NCBI GenBank assembly: GCA_027487895.1
Contig: JAIYCS010000048.1
Span: 1 to 57,131, forward strand
Direction of reading: 5' to 3'
DNA from: Sediminibacterium sp.
GTDB taxonomy: Bacteria > Bacteroidota > Bacteroidia > Chitinophagales > Chitinophagaceae
Length of the DNA: 57,131 bases
Made by a program: the position numbers and the translations under genes. The notes under the pieces are model-generated. The model saw nothing but the letters and a program-made list of their open reading frames with translations, was not told where the DNA came from and made no database searches. This document shows, in pieces, positions 1 through 6,762 of this stretch. Every line of letters starts with the position of its first letter. Position 1 is the stretch's first letter.

Positions 1-398
1 AAAGCATTTTTAACCGCAGCCTCTGGCCCACTATACTCGGTACCCCACATTGGGTGTGTTGCAACAAATCTGCCGCGTTTTGGATGCGCGCTAGCAATTT
101 TGCAGATATTGTTTTTGGTAGAACCTACATCCATTATTACCTGCTTATCTACCAAATCTAAAATTTGAGGTAATAAATTTTCGGCAGCATTAATAGGCGT
201 AGCAATAATGATTAAATCAGAAAGCGCAACTGCTTCGTTTAAAGATTTTGCTTCGTCTATTATTCCAAGAGCAAGTGCCTGCGACAAATGCTGCTCACTC
301 GCATCTACGCCAATCACTTTTGTAGCAAGGCCCTTTTCTTTTAAAGTAAGCGCCATGGAACCACCAATTAAACCCGTACCAATTATAGTTACAATCAT
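1..398 (-). CDS. tyrA: Prephenate dehydrogenase, N-terminal part (runs off left edge)
   Basis: These are the first 132 residues of prephenate dehydrogenase, which oxidatively decarboxylates prephenate to 4-hydroxyphenylpyruvate on the route to tyrosine. The protein opens with a Rossmann nucleotide-binding loop GTGLIGG (residues 7-13). A DVGSTK segment and a THPMWGTEYSG block follow, both typical of TyrA. The ATG at 398 lies 11 bases after the aminotransferase stop codon, so this is the third gene of the pheA operon and should share its Phe/Tyr-codon attenuator. The C-terminal helical dimerisation domain lies outside the window, so an extra ACT or DAHP synthase domain cannot be judged. Confidence 0.93.
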   Translation of the reverse strand, partial: MIVTIIGTGLIGGSMALTLKEKGLATKVIGVDASEQHLSQALALGIIDEAKSLNEAVALSDLIIIATPINAAENLLPQILDLVDKQVIMDVGSTKNNICKIASAHPKRGRFVATHPMWGTEYSGPEAAVKNA

Positions 399-409
399 TG
401 TTCTAAAAT

Positions 410-1579
410 TTAAACTGCAATACCTGCATTTTTAACCCTTTCAATGGCTAGTTCAAAACGCTCAACTGGCGCGCATAAACTAATTCTAATAAATCCATTA
501 CCACCCGTTCCAAAAATGCCTCCCGGCGTAATAAAAACATTGGCATCATAAAGCACTTTGTCACTTAATGCAAAACCATCAGCATAATTTGCAGGAATAC
601 TAGCCCACACAAACATACCTACCTGCGTTTTTGAATAGGTACAGTTTAATAAGTCTAGTAATTCAAATACTTTTTCTCTGCGTGCTTTGTAAATAACATT
701 GATACTTTCATACCAATCTTTACCTAAACCAAGCGCCTTTGCAGCAGCGAGTTGAATAGGTAAATACATGCCACTATCCATGTTGGATTTAAAACGCAAC
801 ACTTCTTCAATTCTTTCCTTTTTACCCACCAACATGCCCACGCGCCAGCCAGCCATATTAGAACTCTTGCTCAGCGAGTTTAATTCCACGACAACTTCAT
901 TGGCTCCCTTAACAGACAATAAACTTTGTGGTGTTTCATTTAAAATAAAACTGTAAGGGTTGTCATGACAAATTAATATTTGGTGCCTGGTCGCAAATGC
1001 AATGAGCGCTTCAAAAAAATGATCTGAAGGAAGTTGACCAGTTGGCATATGCGGATAATTCACCCACATTAATTTTACTTTAGATAAATCCGTTTTTTCG
1101 AGTGCCTCTAAATCAGGCTCCCAATTACCAGCTAATGTTAAATCGTAATAGACTGGTTCACCACCTGCTAATTTTACAGCACTGCTATAGGTTGGATAAC
1201 CAGGGTTAGGTATAAGCGCCTGATCACCGGCATTTAAATAAGTCATACAAATATGCATGATACCTTCTTTGCTTCCAATAAGCGGAAGCACTTCCGATTC
1301 AGAATCTACACTAACATCATACCATTTTTTATAAAATTCACTGATCGCATTTCGAAGTATGGGAGAACCTTTATAAGACTGATACGCATGCACATTGTCT
1401 GCAGCAGATGTTTCTTGCAACACTTTAATAACCTCTGGGTGAGGCGCCAAATCGGGACTTCCAATACCCAAATTAATGATTTGTTTACCGGCTTTATTTA
1501 ACTGCTCTATTTCACGCAGCTTTTGAGAAAAATAATATTCACCAATCCCTTCTAATCTATTTGACGTTTGCATCTTCAT
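410..1579 (-). CDS. Class I/II PLP aminotransferase of the aromatic operon
   Basis: This 389-residue fold-type I aminotransferase probably transaminates phenylpyruvate/4-hydroxyphenylpyruvate or prephenate, given its place between pheA and tyrA. The PLP lysine is K238 in SLSKS, followed by the GWRVG phosphate-binding stretch, and HDNPY (205-209) supplies the Asp that contacts the pyridine nitrogen. The usual NPTG motif, whose Asn hydrogen-bonds the cofactor O3', reads NYPHMPTG (174-181), with Met at 178. By sequence it resembles LL-DAP and aspartate aminotransferases. The substrate is inferred from context only. It starts 17 bases after pheA and ends 11 bases before tyrA. Confidence 0.9.
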   Translation of the reverse strand: MKMQTSNRLEGIGEYYFSQKLREIEQLNKAGKQIINLGIGSPDLAPHPEVIKVLQETSAADNVHAYQSYKGSPILRNAISEFYKKWYDVSVDSESEVLPLIGSKEGIMHICMTYLNAGDQALIPNPGYPTYSSAVKLAGGEPVYYDLTLAGNWEPDLEALEKTDLSKVKLMWVNYPHMPTGQLPSDHFFEALIAFATRHQILICHDNPYSFILNETPQSLLSVKGANEVVVELNSLSKSSNMAGWRVGMLVGKKERIEEVLRFKSNMDSGMYLPIQLAAAKALGLGKDWYESINVIYKARREKVFELLDLLNCTYSKTQVGMFVWASIPANYADGFALSDKVLYDANVFITPGGIFGTGGNGFIRISLCAPVERFELAIERVKNAGIAV

Positions 1580-1596
1580 ACGATTCCAATTTTATA

Positions 1597-2469
1597 TTAC
1601 CCCTTTTGCATTTTTCCTTTTTGATAAATCCCAAATATTTTTACACTATTGGTTAAGCCGGTTATTGCAGCAAGAACTTGATCGAGTTTTTTACGCTTAT
1701 CAAACTCCATGTCAGCAAAAAAACCATATTTAAAATTACTGCCAGGAATAGGCATGCTTTGTAGCTTGGTTAAGTTTACATCATGCTTTGCAATTTGCGT
1801 AAGCACTTTAGCGAGTACCCCTTTGGTATGGTTGGTTTGAAAATAGACAGACGCTTTATTTGAAAGTGAATCTTCTATAACATCCGTGGCTCTTTCCAAT
1901 ACTAAAAACCTTGTAAAATTATTTTTTTGGGTTTGAATATCAGGGCCAATAATATCCAAATTAAAAAGCTCGGCTGCTAATTTACTAGCCACTGCTGCAA
2001 CATGTTTTGATCTGTGTTGCTGCAAGTGTTTTGCACTAAGCGCCGTGTCTTCGGACTCTACCAGTTTCCAACTATTTTTTTCGAGGTAATCCAAGCATTG
2101 CAAAAGCGCCATGGGATGACTGTGCACTTCTTTGATATCCGTTAATTGTACCCCTTTATTTACAAGTAAATTTTGACTAATAGACAAGTATACTTCTCCA
2201 GTTACTTTTAATTTAGAACCCAGTAATAAATTATAATTGGGTAAGATGCTACCTGCAATAGAATTTTCGATGGCCATCATGGCGCCGGCCGATTCTTTTT
2301 TATTCTCTGCTACTTTTACAAGATCTCTAAAATTTGCACAAGGCACTACCTCTATTTCATTACCAAAAATAGTACGCGCAGCTACCTGATGAAAACTTCC
2401 CTCATATCCCTGGATAGCAATACCCAGGTCATTTACAGGCTTTCTTGATATTTTATTTTTTGTTGGCAT
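1597..2469 (-). CDS. pheA: Prephenate dehydratase with ACT domain
   Basis: Monofunctional prephenate dehydratase converts prephenate to phenylpyruvate for phenylalanine synthesis. The catalytic domain starts with a GYEGSFHQVAA block and contains the diagnostic TRF motif (residues 186-188). A C-terminal ACT domain (about 204-282) normally gives phenylalanine feedback inhibition. No chorismate mutase domain is present. I choose the ATG at 2469, giving 290 residues. The frame is open to an ATG at 2493, but that codon lies in the loop of the attenuator hairpin and would add residues encoded by the terminator itself. It is the first enzyme gene of pheA-aminotransferase-tyrA. Confidence 0.92.
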   Translation of the reverse strand: MPTKNKISRKPVNDLGIAIQGYEGSFHQVAARTIFGNEIEVVPCANFRDLVKVAENKKESAGAMMAIENSIAGSILPNYNLLLGSKLKVTGEVYLSISQNLLVNKGVQLTDIKEVHSHPMALLQCLDYLEKNSWKLVESEDTALSAKHLQQHRSKHVAAVASKLAAELFNLDIIGPDIQTQKNNFTRFLVLERATDVIEDSLSNKASVYFQTNHTKGVLAKVLTQIAKHDVNLTKLQSMPIPGSNFKYGFFADMEFDKRKKLDQVLAAITGLTNSVKIFGIYQKGKMQKG

Positions 2470-2475
2470 ATGCTT

Positions 2476-2505
2476 AAAAAAAATCCCGGCCATTTGGCCG
2501 GGATT
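2476..2505 (-). terminator. Intrinsic terminator of the pheA attenuator
   Basis: On the minus strand there is a 10-bp GC-rich stem (2482-2491 with 2496-2505, arms AATCCCGGCC/GGCCGGGATT), a 4-base loop and a run of eight T. It sits between the leader peptide and the pheA start. The distal half of its 5' arm is also complementary to a segment inside the leader peptide gene (2540-2549), the alternative pairing expected of a transcription attenuator. Confidence 0.9.
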
Positions 2506-2523
2506 GTATGTAAAAATTTTTTG

Positions 2524-2613
2524 TTACGCTAATACATATAATACCCGGCTCCTTTTTGTAAAGAAGTAATAATAATAGAAACTAAACCAGGTATTTGACA
2601 TCATTTGTTTCAT
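2524..2613 (-). CDS. Phe/Tyr leader peptide of the pheA operon
   Basis: This is a 29-codon open frame upstream of pheA, too short for usual gene calls. Its centre reads WFSFYYYYFF, so nine of ten consecutive codons specify Trp, Phe or Tyr (one Ser intervenes). Scarcity of charged tRNA-Phe or tRNA-Tyr would stall a ribosome there. Downstream codons for S-R-V-L contain the strand (2540-2549) that can pair with the 5' arm of the terminator over nine base pairs with one bulged base, and so prevent termination. This is what is expected where the operon makes both Phe and Tyr. Translation is inferred from codon content and layout. Confidence 0.85.
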   Translation of the reverse strand: MKQMMSNTWFSFYYYYFFTKRSRVLYVLA

Positions 2614-2620
2614 TGCATTT

Positions 2621-2628
2621 CAAATATA
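2621..2628 (-). promoter_or_regulatory. -7 box of the pheA operon promoter
   Basis: TATATTTG on the minus strand matches the Bacteroidota -7 consensus TAnnTTTG and ends 7 bases before the leader peptide ATG, so the transcript would start at or just before that ATG. No convincing -33 TTTG was found at the usual distance. Confidence 0.6.
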
Positions 2629-2740
2629 GGAAAATAAAACGCGAAAAAAAACAAGTTTCGCTAATTTATTTAGCTAACAAACTTTAGTTATTTAGTGATT
2701 TAACGCTCACCTCATAACAAAAACCAATAGTAATATTTCT

Positions 2741-2774
2741 AAAAAATAAGCCCTCTTGTAGAAACAAGAAGGCT
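2741..2774 (-). terminator. Terminator after the small lipoprotein gene
   Basis: On the minus strand a 10-bp stem with one G-U pair (2749-2758 with 2765-2774, loop of 6) is followed by TATTTTTT. It lies about 100 bases downstream of the lipoprotein stop and separates that gene from the pheA promoter, which reads in the same direction. Confidence 0.75.
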
Positions 2775-2805
2775 ATTTACGATTGCTTGCCATATGAAAA
2801 TCTTG

Positions 2806-2860
2806 TAGATTGTTGAAACCGGCAAGCTAGCTTTTGACCTTTGAGGCCTTAAACAATCTA
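2806..2860 (-). other. Long inverted repeat in the 3' UTR of the lipoprotein gene
   Basis: A perfect 9-base inverted repeat (TAGATTGTT at 2806-2814, AACAATCTA at 2852-2860) encloses 37 bases that include the palindrome AAGCTAGCTT. It lies between the lipoprotein stop and its terminator, so the mRNA would carry a roughly 55-base stem-loop in its 3' UTR. It could stabilise the message or be a small RNA; the sequence does not decide this. Confidence 0.4.
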
Positions 2861-2877
2861 GCGAATGTTTTTACGAA

Positions 2878-3048
2878 TTAGTGCTTAGTTGTATCAACAG
2901 CAGCAGCAGTTGTATCTACAGCAGTTGTATCCATAGATACAGTTGCAGTTGTGTCAACAGCAGTAGTGTCTGCAGTTGCTTCTTTGTTTTCACCTGAGTT
3001 ACATGCTACGAAAGCTACTACAGCTAAAATTGCGAATACTTTTTTCAT
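2878..3048 (-). CDS. Small Thr/Asp/Ala-rich lipoprotein, 56 residues
   Basis: This unlisted 56-residue gene encodes a secreted lipoprotein. It has a Lys-Lys start, a hydrophobic stretch and a cysteine at residue 16 after FVA, consistent with a lipobox. The mature part is low-complexity and polar, built from repeats of the type TAVDTT (about residues 28-54). I recognise no functional domain; such small lipoproteins are common in Bacteroidota and are sometimes abundant. Its promoter region carries the same TGGGTTAC-N16-GTATTAA motif as the divergent sigma factor gene, so it is a likely member of that regulon. It has its own terminator. Confidence 0.8.
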   Translation of the reverse strand: MKKVFAILAVVAFVACNSGENKEATADTTAVDTTATVSMDTTAVDTTAAAVDTTKH

Positions 3049-3081
3049 TTTTTTGGGTTTTTGTTTGAATGAATGTGCTTA

Positions 3082-3112
3082 TTAATACCTGTAGGGGTAA
3101 AAAGGTAACCCA
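3082..3112 (-). promoter_or_regulatory. Predicted ECF sigma promoter of the lipoprotein gene
   Basis: On the minus strand TGGGTTAC (3105-3112) and GTATTAA (3082-3088) are separated by exactly 16 bases. Of the first 33 positions, about 25 match the divergent promoter at 3155-3185 without gaps. The -10-like element ends 33 bases before the lipoprotein ATG. Shared sequence and constant spacing point to recognition by one alternative sigma factor. Confidence 0.65.
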
Positions 3113-3154
3113 CGAACCCCATTTTTTTTTGAAAAAAAAGATTTCGGGCTATAT

Positions 3155-3185
3155 TGGGTTACTTTTATACCCTAAAGCGTATTAA
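3155..3185 (+). promoter_or_regulatory. Predicted autoregulatory ECF sigma promoter
   Basis: TGGGTTAC (3155-3162) and GTATTAA (3179-3185) lie 16 bases apart, identical in both elements and spacing to the divergent lipoprotein promoter. The -10-like element ends only 12 bases before the GTG start of the sigma factor gene, predicting a very short 5' UTR. Autoregulation is the rule for ECF factors; here it is inferred. Confidence 0.65.
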
Positions 3186-3197
3186 AAGCAGTATTTA

Positions 3198-3764
3198 GTG
3201 AAAGTCACGAGTAACGAACAAGCATTATTAAAGGGGCTGGCAGCCAATGATTCCGCCATTATTGAACAACTCTACCAAGAGAACTTCAGTACCATTCAGG
3301 CGTTCATTTTGGCTAATAACGGCTCTTATGACGATGCAAAAGACGTTTTTCAGGAAGCAATGATTACCCTCTATGAAAAAGCACAGTCGGGCTCATTTGT
3401 TTTAACCTGTCAAATTAAAACCTACGTATACTCGGTTTGCCGGCGGTTATGGCTCAAAAAACTGCAGCAAATGGGGCGTTTTTCTCACCCAGTTGACAAT
3501 TTGGAAGAAACCATATCTGTAGATGACGACCTCGAACAGCACGCTAAACACGACGCCGCCTTTGCTATTATGGATCGGGCACTCAAAAGCTTAGGCGAAC
3601 CTTGCAAAAGTCTATTAGAGGGCTACTACCTTCAAAAAATGGACATGCAAGCTTTGGCATCGGAATTTGGTTATACCAACGCCGATAATGCCAAAAACCA
3701 AAAGTATAAATGTTTAATGCGCCTTAAAAAATTGTTTTTTGCGCAGTACAATATTGGGGAGTAA
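3198..3764 (+). CDS. ECF-type RNA polymerase sigma factor
   Basis: This is a 188-residue sigma-70 family factor of the extracytoplasmic function type. Region 2 spans about residues 20-92 (core binding and -10 recognition, including YDDAKDVFQEA and the YVYSVCRRLW stretch). Region 4 spans about 125-180, where a helix-turn-helix contacts the -35 element. Regions 1 and 3 are absent, as usual for ECF factors. The start is a GTG at 3198; no in-frame ATG occurs before region 2. The next gene begins 18 bases downstream and encodes a membrane protein with a trypsin-like domain, the likely anti-sigma or sensor partner. The gene probably drives its own promoter and that of the divergent lipoprotein. Confidence 0.9.
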   Translation: MKVTSNEQALLKGLAANDSAIIEQLYQENFSTIQAFILANNGSYDDAKDVFQEAMITLYEKAQSGSFVLTCQIKTYVYSVCRRLWLKKLQQMGRFSHPVDNLEETISVDDDLEQHAKHDAAFAIMDRALKSLGEPCKSLLEGYYLQKMDMQALASEFGYTNADNAKNQKYKCLMRLKKLFFAQYNIGE

Positions 3765-3782
3765 GAACATAGAATTATTAAA

Positions 3783-4889
3783 ATGGAAGATTTAATATTA
3801 TTAGAAACCATCGAAAAGTACCTGAGCAACCAAATGGATGCACAGGAAAAAACAGCTTTTGAGTTGGTTCGTAAAAATACGCCCGAAATTGACCAAATGG
3901 TGGTAGAGCATGCGATGTTCTTACAACAAATGGATCAGTACAGTGCGGTAAAATCTATCAAACAAACCCTTACTCAAACACACCAAAATTTATTAGAGCG
4001 TGGCGAAATTTCAAATTCAAATGAGGATTCAAGAGGTGCGCAGGTAATTCAGTTATTTCACAAGTATAAAAGAGTGGCAGCCATCGCTGCATCTGTGGGT
4101 GGTGTGATTGCTTTATTTATCAGTGGACTTGCTTTATACATTTCTCCAGTTAGCCACAATAGTCAAATTCAACAGTTAAGCAATGATATTGCGGCCATTA
4201 AAAAAAGTCAGCAATACCAAGGCAAACTAATTAACGAAGTAAAAAGTAAATTACCAGCTGGCGTAAAGTTTATTAGCGGTGGTTCTGGATTTTTAATTGA
4301 TGCCAAAGGTTTTATTGTTACCAACGCGCACGTTATTAAAGGAACAGGCGCTATTGTTGTTGATAATAATGGCAAAGAATATGTTGCTCAAATTGCTTTA
4401 ATCGATCAAGAAAAAGACCTCGCTATTTTAAAAATAGATGACGCAGATTATACTTCTAAAAAATCACTCCCCTATTCTATTCGTAAATCAACCACCGATT
4501 TAGGCGAAGAAATATTTACGCTAGGCTATCCAAGAAATGAAATTGTATATGGTACTGGTTATTTAAGTGCTCGAAGTGGTTACGAAGGAGATTCACTCTC
4601 CTATCAATTGCAAATGAGCGCCAATCCTGGTAATTCAGGTGCACCAGTATTTGATAACGCTGGCGAAGTAATTGGTGTATTAAGCACCAGAGAGGCGCAA
4701 TTAGAAGGTGTTGTATTTGCGCTTAAATCTAACAACATTTATAAAGTAGTTAATGACTATAATGCTAGCAATGAAGGCAGTAAAGACATTAAAATATCTA
4801 CCCGCTCCAATATTAGCAGGATGTCACGCAAAAAGCAAATTGCAACGCTGGAATCTTGCGTGTATTATGTAAAGTCTTTTGATAAATAA
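3783..4889 (+). CDS. Membrane-anchored trypsin-like serine protease, possible anti-sigma partner
   Basis: This 368-residue protein has an N-terminal cytoplasmic part (1-95) reminiscent in position and size of anti-sigma domains, one membrane segment (about 97-121), a short coiled linker (125-157) and an HtrA/trypsin-like protease domain (about 160-325). The catalytic triad is visible: H183 in TNAHV, D212 in KDLAIL and S285 in GNSGAP. No PDZ domain follows, unlike DegP. It lies 18 bases after the ECF sigma gene and is almost certainly cotranscribed. The topology suggests a sensor that holds the sigma factor on the inside and carries the protease domain in the periplasm. The N-terminal domain shows no zinc-finger motif, so the anti-sigma role is an inference from context. 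Confidence 0.8.
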   Translation: MEDLILLETIEKYLSNQMDAQEKTAFELVRKNTPEIDQMVVEHAMFLQQMDQYSAVKSIKQTLTQTHQNLLERGEISNSNEDSRGAQVIQLFHKYKRVAAIAASVGGVIALFISGLALYISPVSHNSQIQQLSNDIAAIKKSQQYQGKLINEVKSKLPAGVKFISGGSGFLIDAKGFIVTNAHVIKGTGAIVVDNNGKEYVAQIALIDQEKDLAILKIDDADYTSKKSLPYSIRKSTTDLGEEIFTLGYPRNEIVYGTGYLSARSGYEGDSLSYQLQMSANPGNSGAPVFDNAGEVIGVLSTREAQLEGVVFALKSNNIYKVVNDYNASNEGSKDIKISTRSNISRMSRKKQIATLESCVYYVKSFDK

Positions 4890-4908
4890 GTAAACAAGTC
4901 GTTTACTT
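4888..4908. terminator. Small hairpin between convergent genes
   Basis: An 8-bp stem AAGTAAAC/GTTTACTT with a 5-base loop fills the gap between two convergent genes. It overlaps the protease stop codon, has only a short T tract, and may act weakly in both directions. Confidence 0.4.
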
Positions 4909-4910
4909 TC

Positions 4911-5813
4911 CTATCCCCATAAATTACTAGGATACAAACCTTTTTCTACTAGATTAGAAATACTTGCTTGTACAACAGGAGCATCTTCTTTGTAAGTAAC
5001 GCCAAACCAGCTTGCAGAAGTAGTACCTACTTTTACATTGCCCAATTTAGTATTAACAAAATGCTTTGTTACAGAAGGTAAGAAAAATTCTGACTTTAAT
5101 TCCATACCCTGTGTATCTAAAAATCTAGAAAATTCAGATTCACATAGCGCCACAAAACTTGGTGGGTAACATAAAAAGTTCATACTAACAATGGTATCTT
5201 CAGTTAAAGGAAACAACTGACCATTGTCTTCGTATACAATAACACCTTCTTCGTTTTTAAATATTTTTGTACGCTCATTGATGTCTAATAAATTACCATT
5301 AGCATCTACACTACAAACGCCTCTACTCACCGTTCCATTATCACTTAATGTTTTACCTAACTCATATCCTATAATTGAATAGGTTTGATCATTACACTGG
5401 TTGCTTAAAAATGTAGCTGCTTGCACAAATGCATCTCTACCGTAAAAATCATCGGCATTGATCACCGCAAATGGCTCATTTAATTTTCCTTTACAACAAA
5501 GTACCGCATGAGCAGTACCCCAAGGTTTTACACGCTCTGGTGTTACATTTTTTCCTTCTGTAAAAGCTGATAAATGCTGGTACACATAATCGGTAGCAAT
5601 TTTGCCGTTAAGCTTTGGCTCAAAAATTGACTTAAATTGCTCACTAAATTCTTCTCTGATAATAAAAACTATTTTACCAAAACCTGCTTCGATTGCATCA
5701 TAAATTGAATAATCCATGATAGTTTCGCCACTAGGTCCAAAAGACTGAATTTGTTTCATGCTACCGTAACGGCTTGCCATACCGGCTGCAAGAATCACTA
5801 AAGTTGGTTTCAT
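4911..5813 (-). CDS. Sugar-phosphate nucleotidyltransferase-like protein
   Basis: This 300-residue protein has the NTP-transferase fold, with the nucleotide-binding loop LAAGMASRYGSMKQ (8-21) at the N-terminus, followed by GPSGETIMDYSIYDA. An INADDFYG segment (about 118-125) carries the metal-binding Asp. Such proteins activate sugar 1-phosphates with UTP or dTTP, but this subfamily is usually annotated only as nucleotidyltransferase and its substrate is not clear from sequence. It is monocistronic, divergent from the next gene across about 60 bases, and convergent with the protease gene on its other side. Confidence 0.8.
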   Translation of the reverse strand: MKPTLVILAAGMASRYGSMKQIQSFGPSGETIMDYSIYDAIEAGFGKIVFIIREEFSEQFKSIFEPKLNGKIATDYVYQHLSAFTEGKNVTPERVKPWGTAHAVLCCKGKLNEPFAVINADDFYGRDAFVQAATFLSNQCNDQTYSIIGYELGKTLSDNGTVSRGVCSVDANGNLLDINERTKIFKNEEGVIVYEDNGQLFPLTEDTIVSMNFLCYPPSFVALCESEFSRFLDTQGMELKSEFFLPSVTKHFVNTKLGNVKVGTTSASWFGVTYKEDAPVVQASISNLVEKGLYPSNLWG

Positions 5814-5874
5814 AAGAGAATATTAAGGGCTGCGAAGCTAAATCATTCTTTAAAATAGTTGACACATATTACAA

Positions 5875-6759
5875 ATGAATATTAATAATATTTATATACA
5901 AGATATTACGGGATTAACTAATAATACACTGAATATCAGTATATTAAGAGCTGATTTAATCGACCCCGTGGTAAGTGGCAACAAATGGTTTAAGCTACAA
6001 TTGTATGTGCGTGACGCTATTGCTGCTGGCAAATCAACCCTAGCTACTTTTGGAGGGCCCTATTCCAATCACATCGTTGCTACCTCTAAATATGGCGCTA
6101 GTATGGGACTGCAAACTGTAGGGTTTATTAGAGGTGAAAAACCAGTTACTTTATCTCCTACCCTAACCGATGCCATGGAAAATGGCATGATATTACATTT
6201 TGTTTCCAGAGAAGACTTTGATCAAACAGAAAAAATCATATCGCATAACCAAGATCCAAGTTGGGCCTGGATACCAGAAGGTGGTTATGGTATTACTGGT
6301 GCAGAAGGCGCCAAATCAATGCTTACTATTAAAGACACCACAAGTTTTGATACCATTATTTGCGCAGTGGGCACAGGCACTATGATGGCCGGACTCATTA
6401 AAGCAGCAGCAACTCATCAAAAAATTATTGGCATAAGTGTACTAAAAAATAATTTCTCTATTGACGCTGAAATAAATGCATTATTGACCGCCAACGAATC
6501 AAAAAAGAATTTTGAAATCATACATGGATATGATTTTGGCGGTTATGCAAAACATACAACAGCACTTATTAGATTCATGAATGACTCTTATAAAAATTTG
6601 GAACTACCCCTAGATTTTGTGTACACTGCAAAACTACTCTACGCAGTCCAAAACCTTGCTAGTAAAGGAAAGTTTGAGCCTAATTCAAAAATACTACTGA
6701 TACATTCGGGTGGACTTCAAGGAAACCGTTCCTTTAAAAAAGGAACATTACTCTTTTAA
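5875..6759 (+). CDS. ACC deaminase / D-cysteine desulfhydrase family PLP enzyme
   Basis: This 294-residue fold-type II PLP enzyme belongs to the 1-aminocyclopropane-1-carboxylate deaminase/D-cysteine desulfhydrase family. The SGNKWFKL block contains the probable PLP lysine K37, and the TFGGPYSNHIVA block (about 58-69) binds the cofactor or substrate carboxylate. AVGTGTMMAG (about 163-172) is the phosphate-binding loop. The reaction (ACC deamination or D-cysteine breakdown) cannot be assigned from motifs seen here. It ends 3 bases before the convergent lipB stop. Confidence 0.85.
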   Translation: MNINNIYIQDITGLTNNTLNISILRADLIDPVVSGNKWFKLQLYVRDAIAAGKSTLATFGGPYSNHIVATSKYGASMGLQTVGFIRGEKPVTLSPTLTDAMENGMILHFVSREDFDQTEKIISHNQDPSWAWIPEGGYGITGAEGAKSMLTIKDTTSFDTIICAVGTGTMMAGLIKAAATHQKIIGISVLKNNFSIDAEINALLTANESKKNFEIIHGYDFGGYAKHTTALIRFMNDSYKNLELPLDFVYTAKLLYAVQNLASKGKFEPNSKILLIHSGGLQGNRSFKKGTLLF

Positions 6760-6762
6760 AAA

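Noticed and set aside
2470..2493. Longer pheA start at 2493
   Set aside because: The added codons are the terminator hairpin and its T run, so this start would lie inside the attenuator. The ATG at 2469 is just past it.
3092..3174. Inverted repeat between lipoprotein and sigma genes as a repressor operator
   Set aside because: The similarity continues past the inverted repeat into GTATTAA at the same 16-base spacing on each strand, which fits two copies of one promoter better than one operator. An operator role is not excluded.
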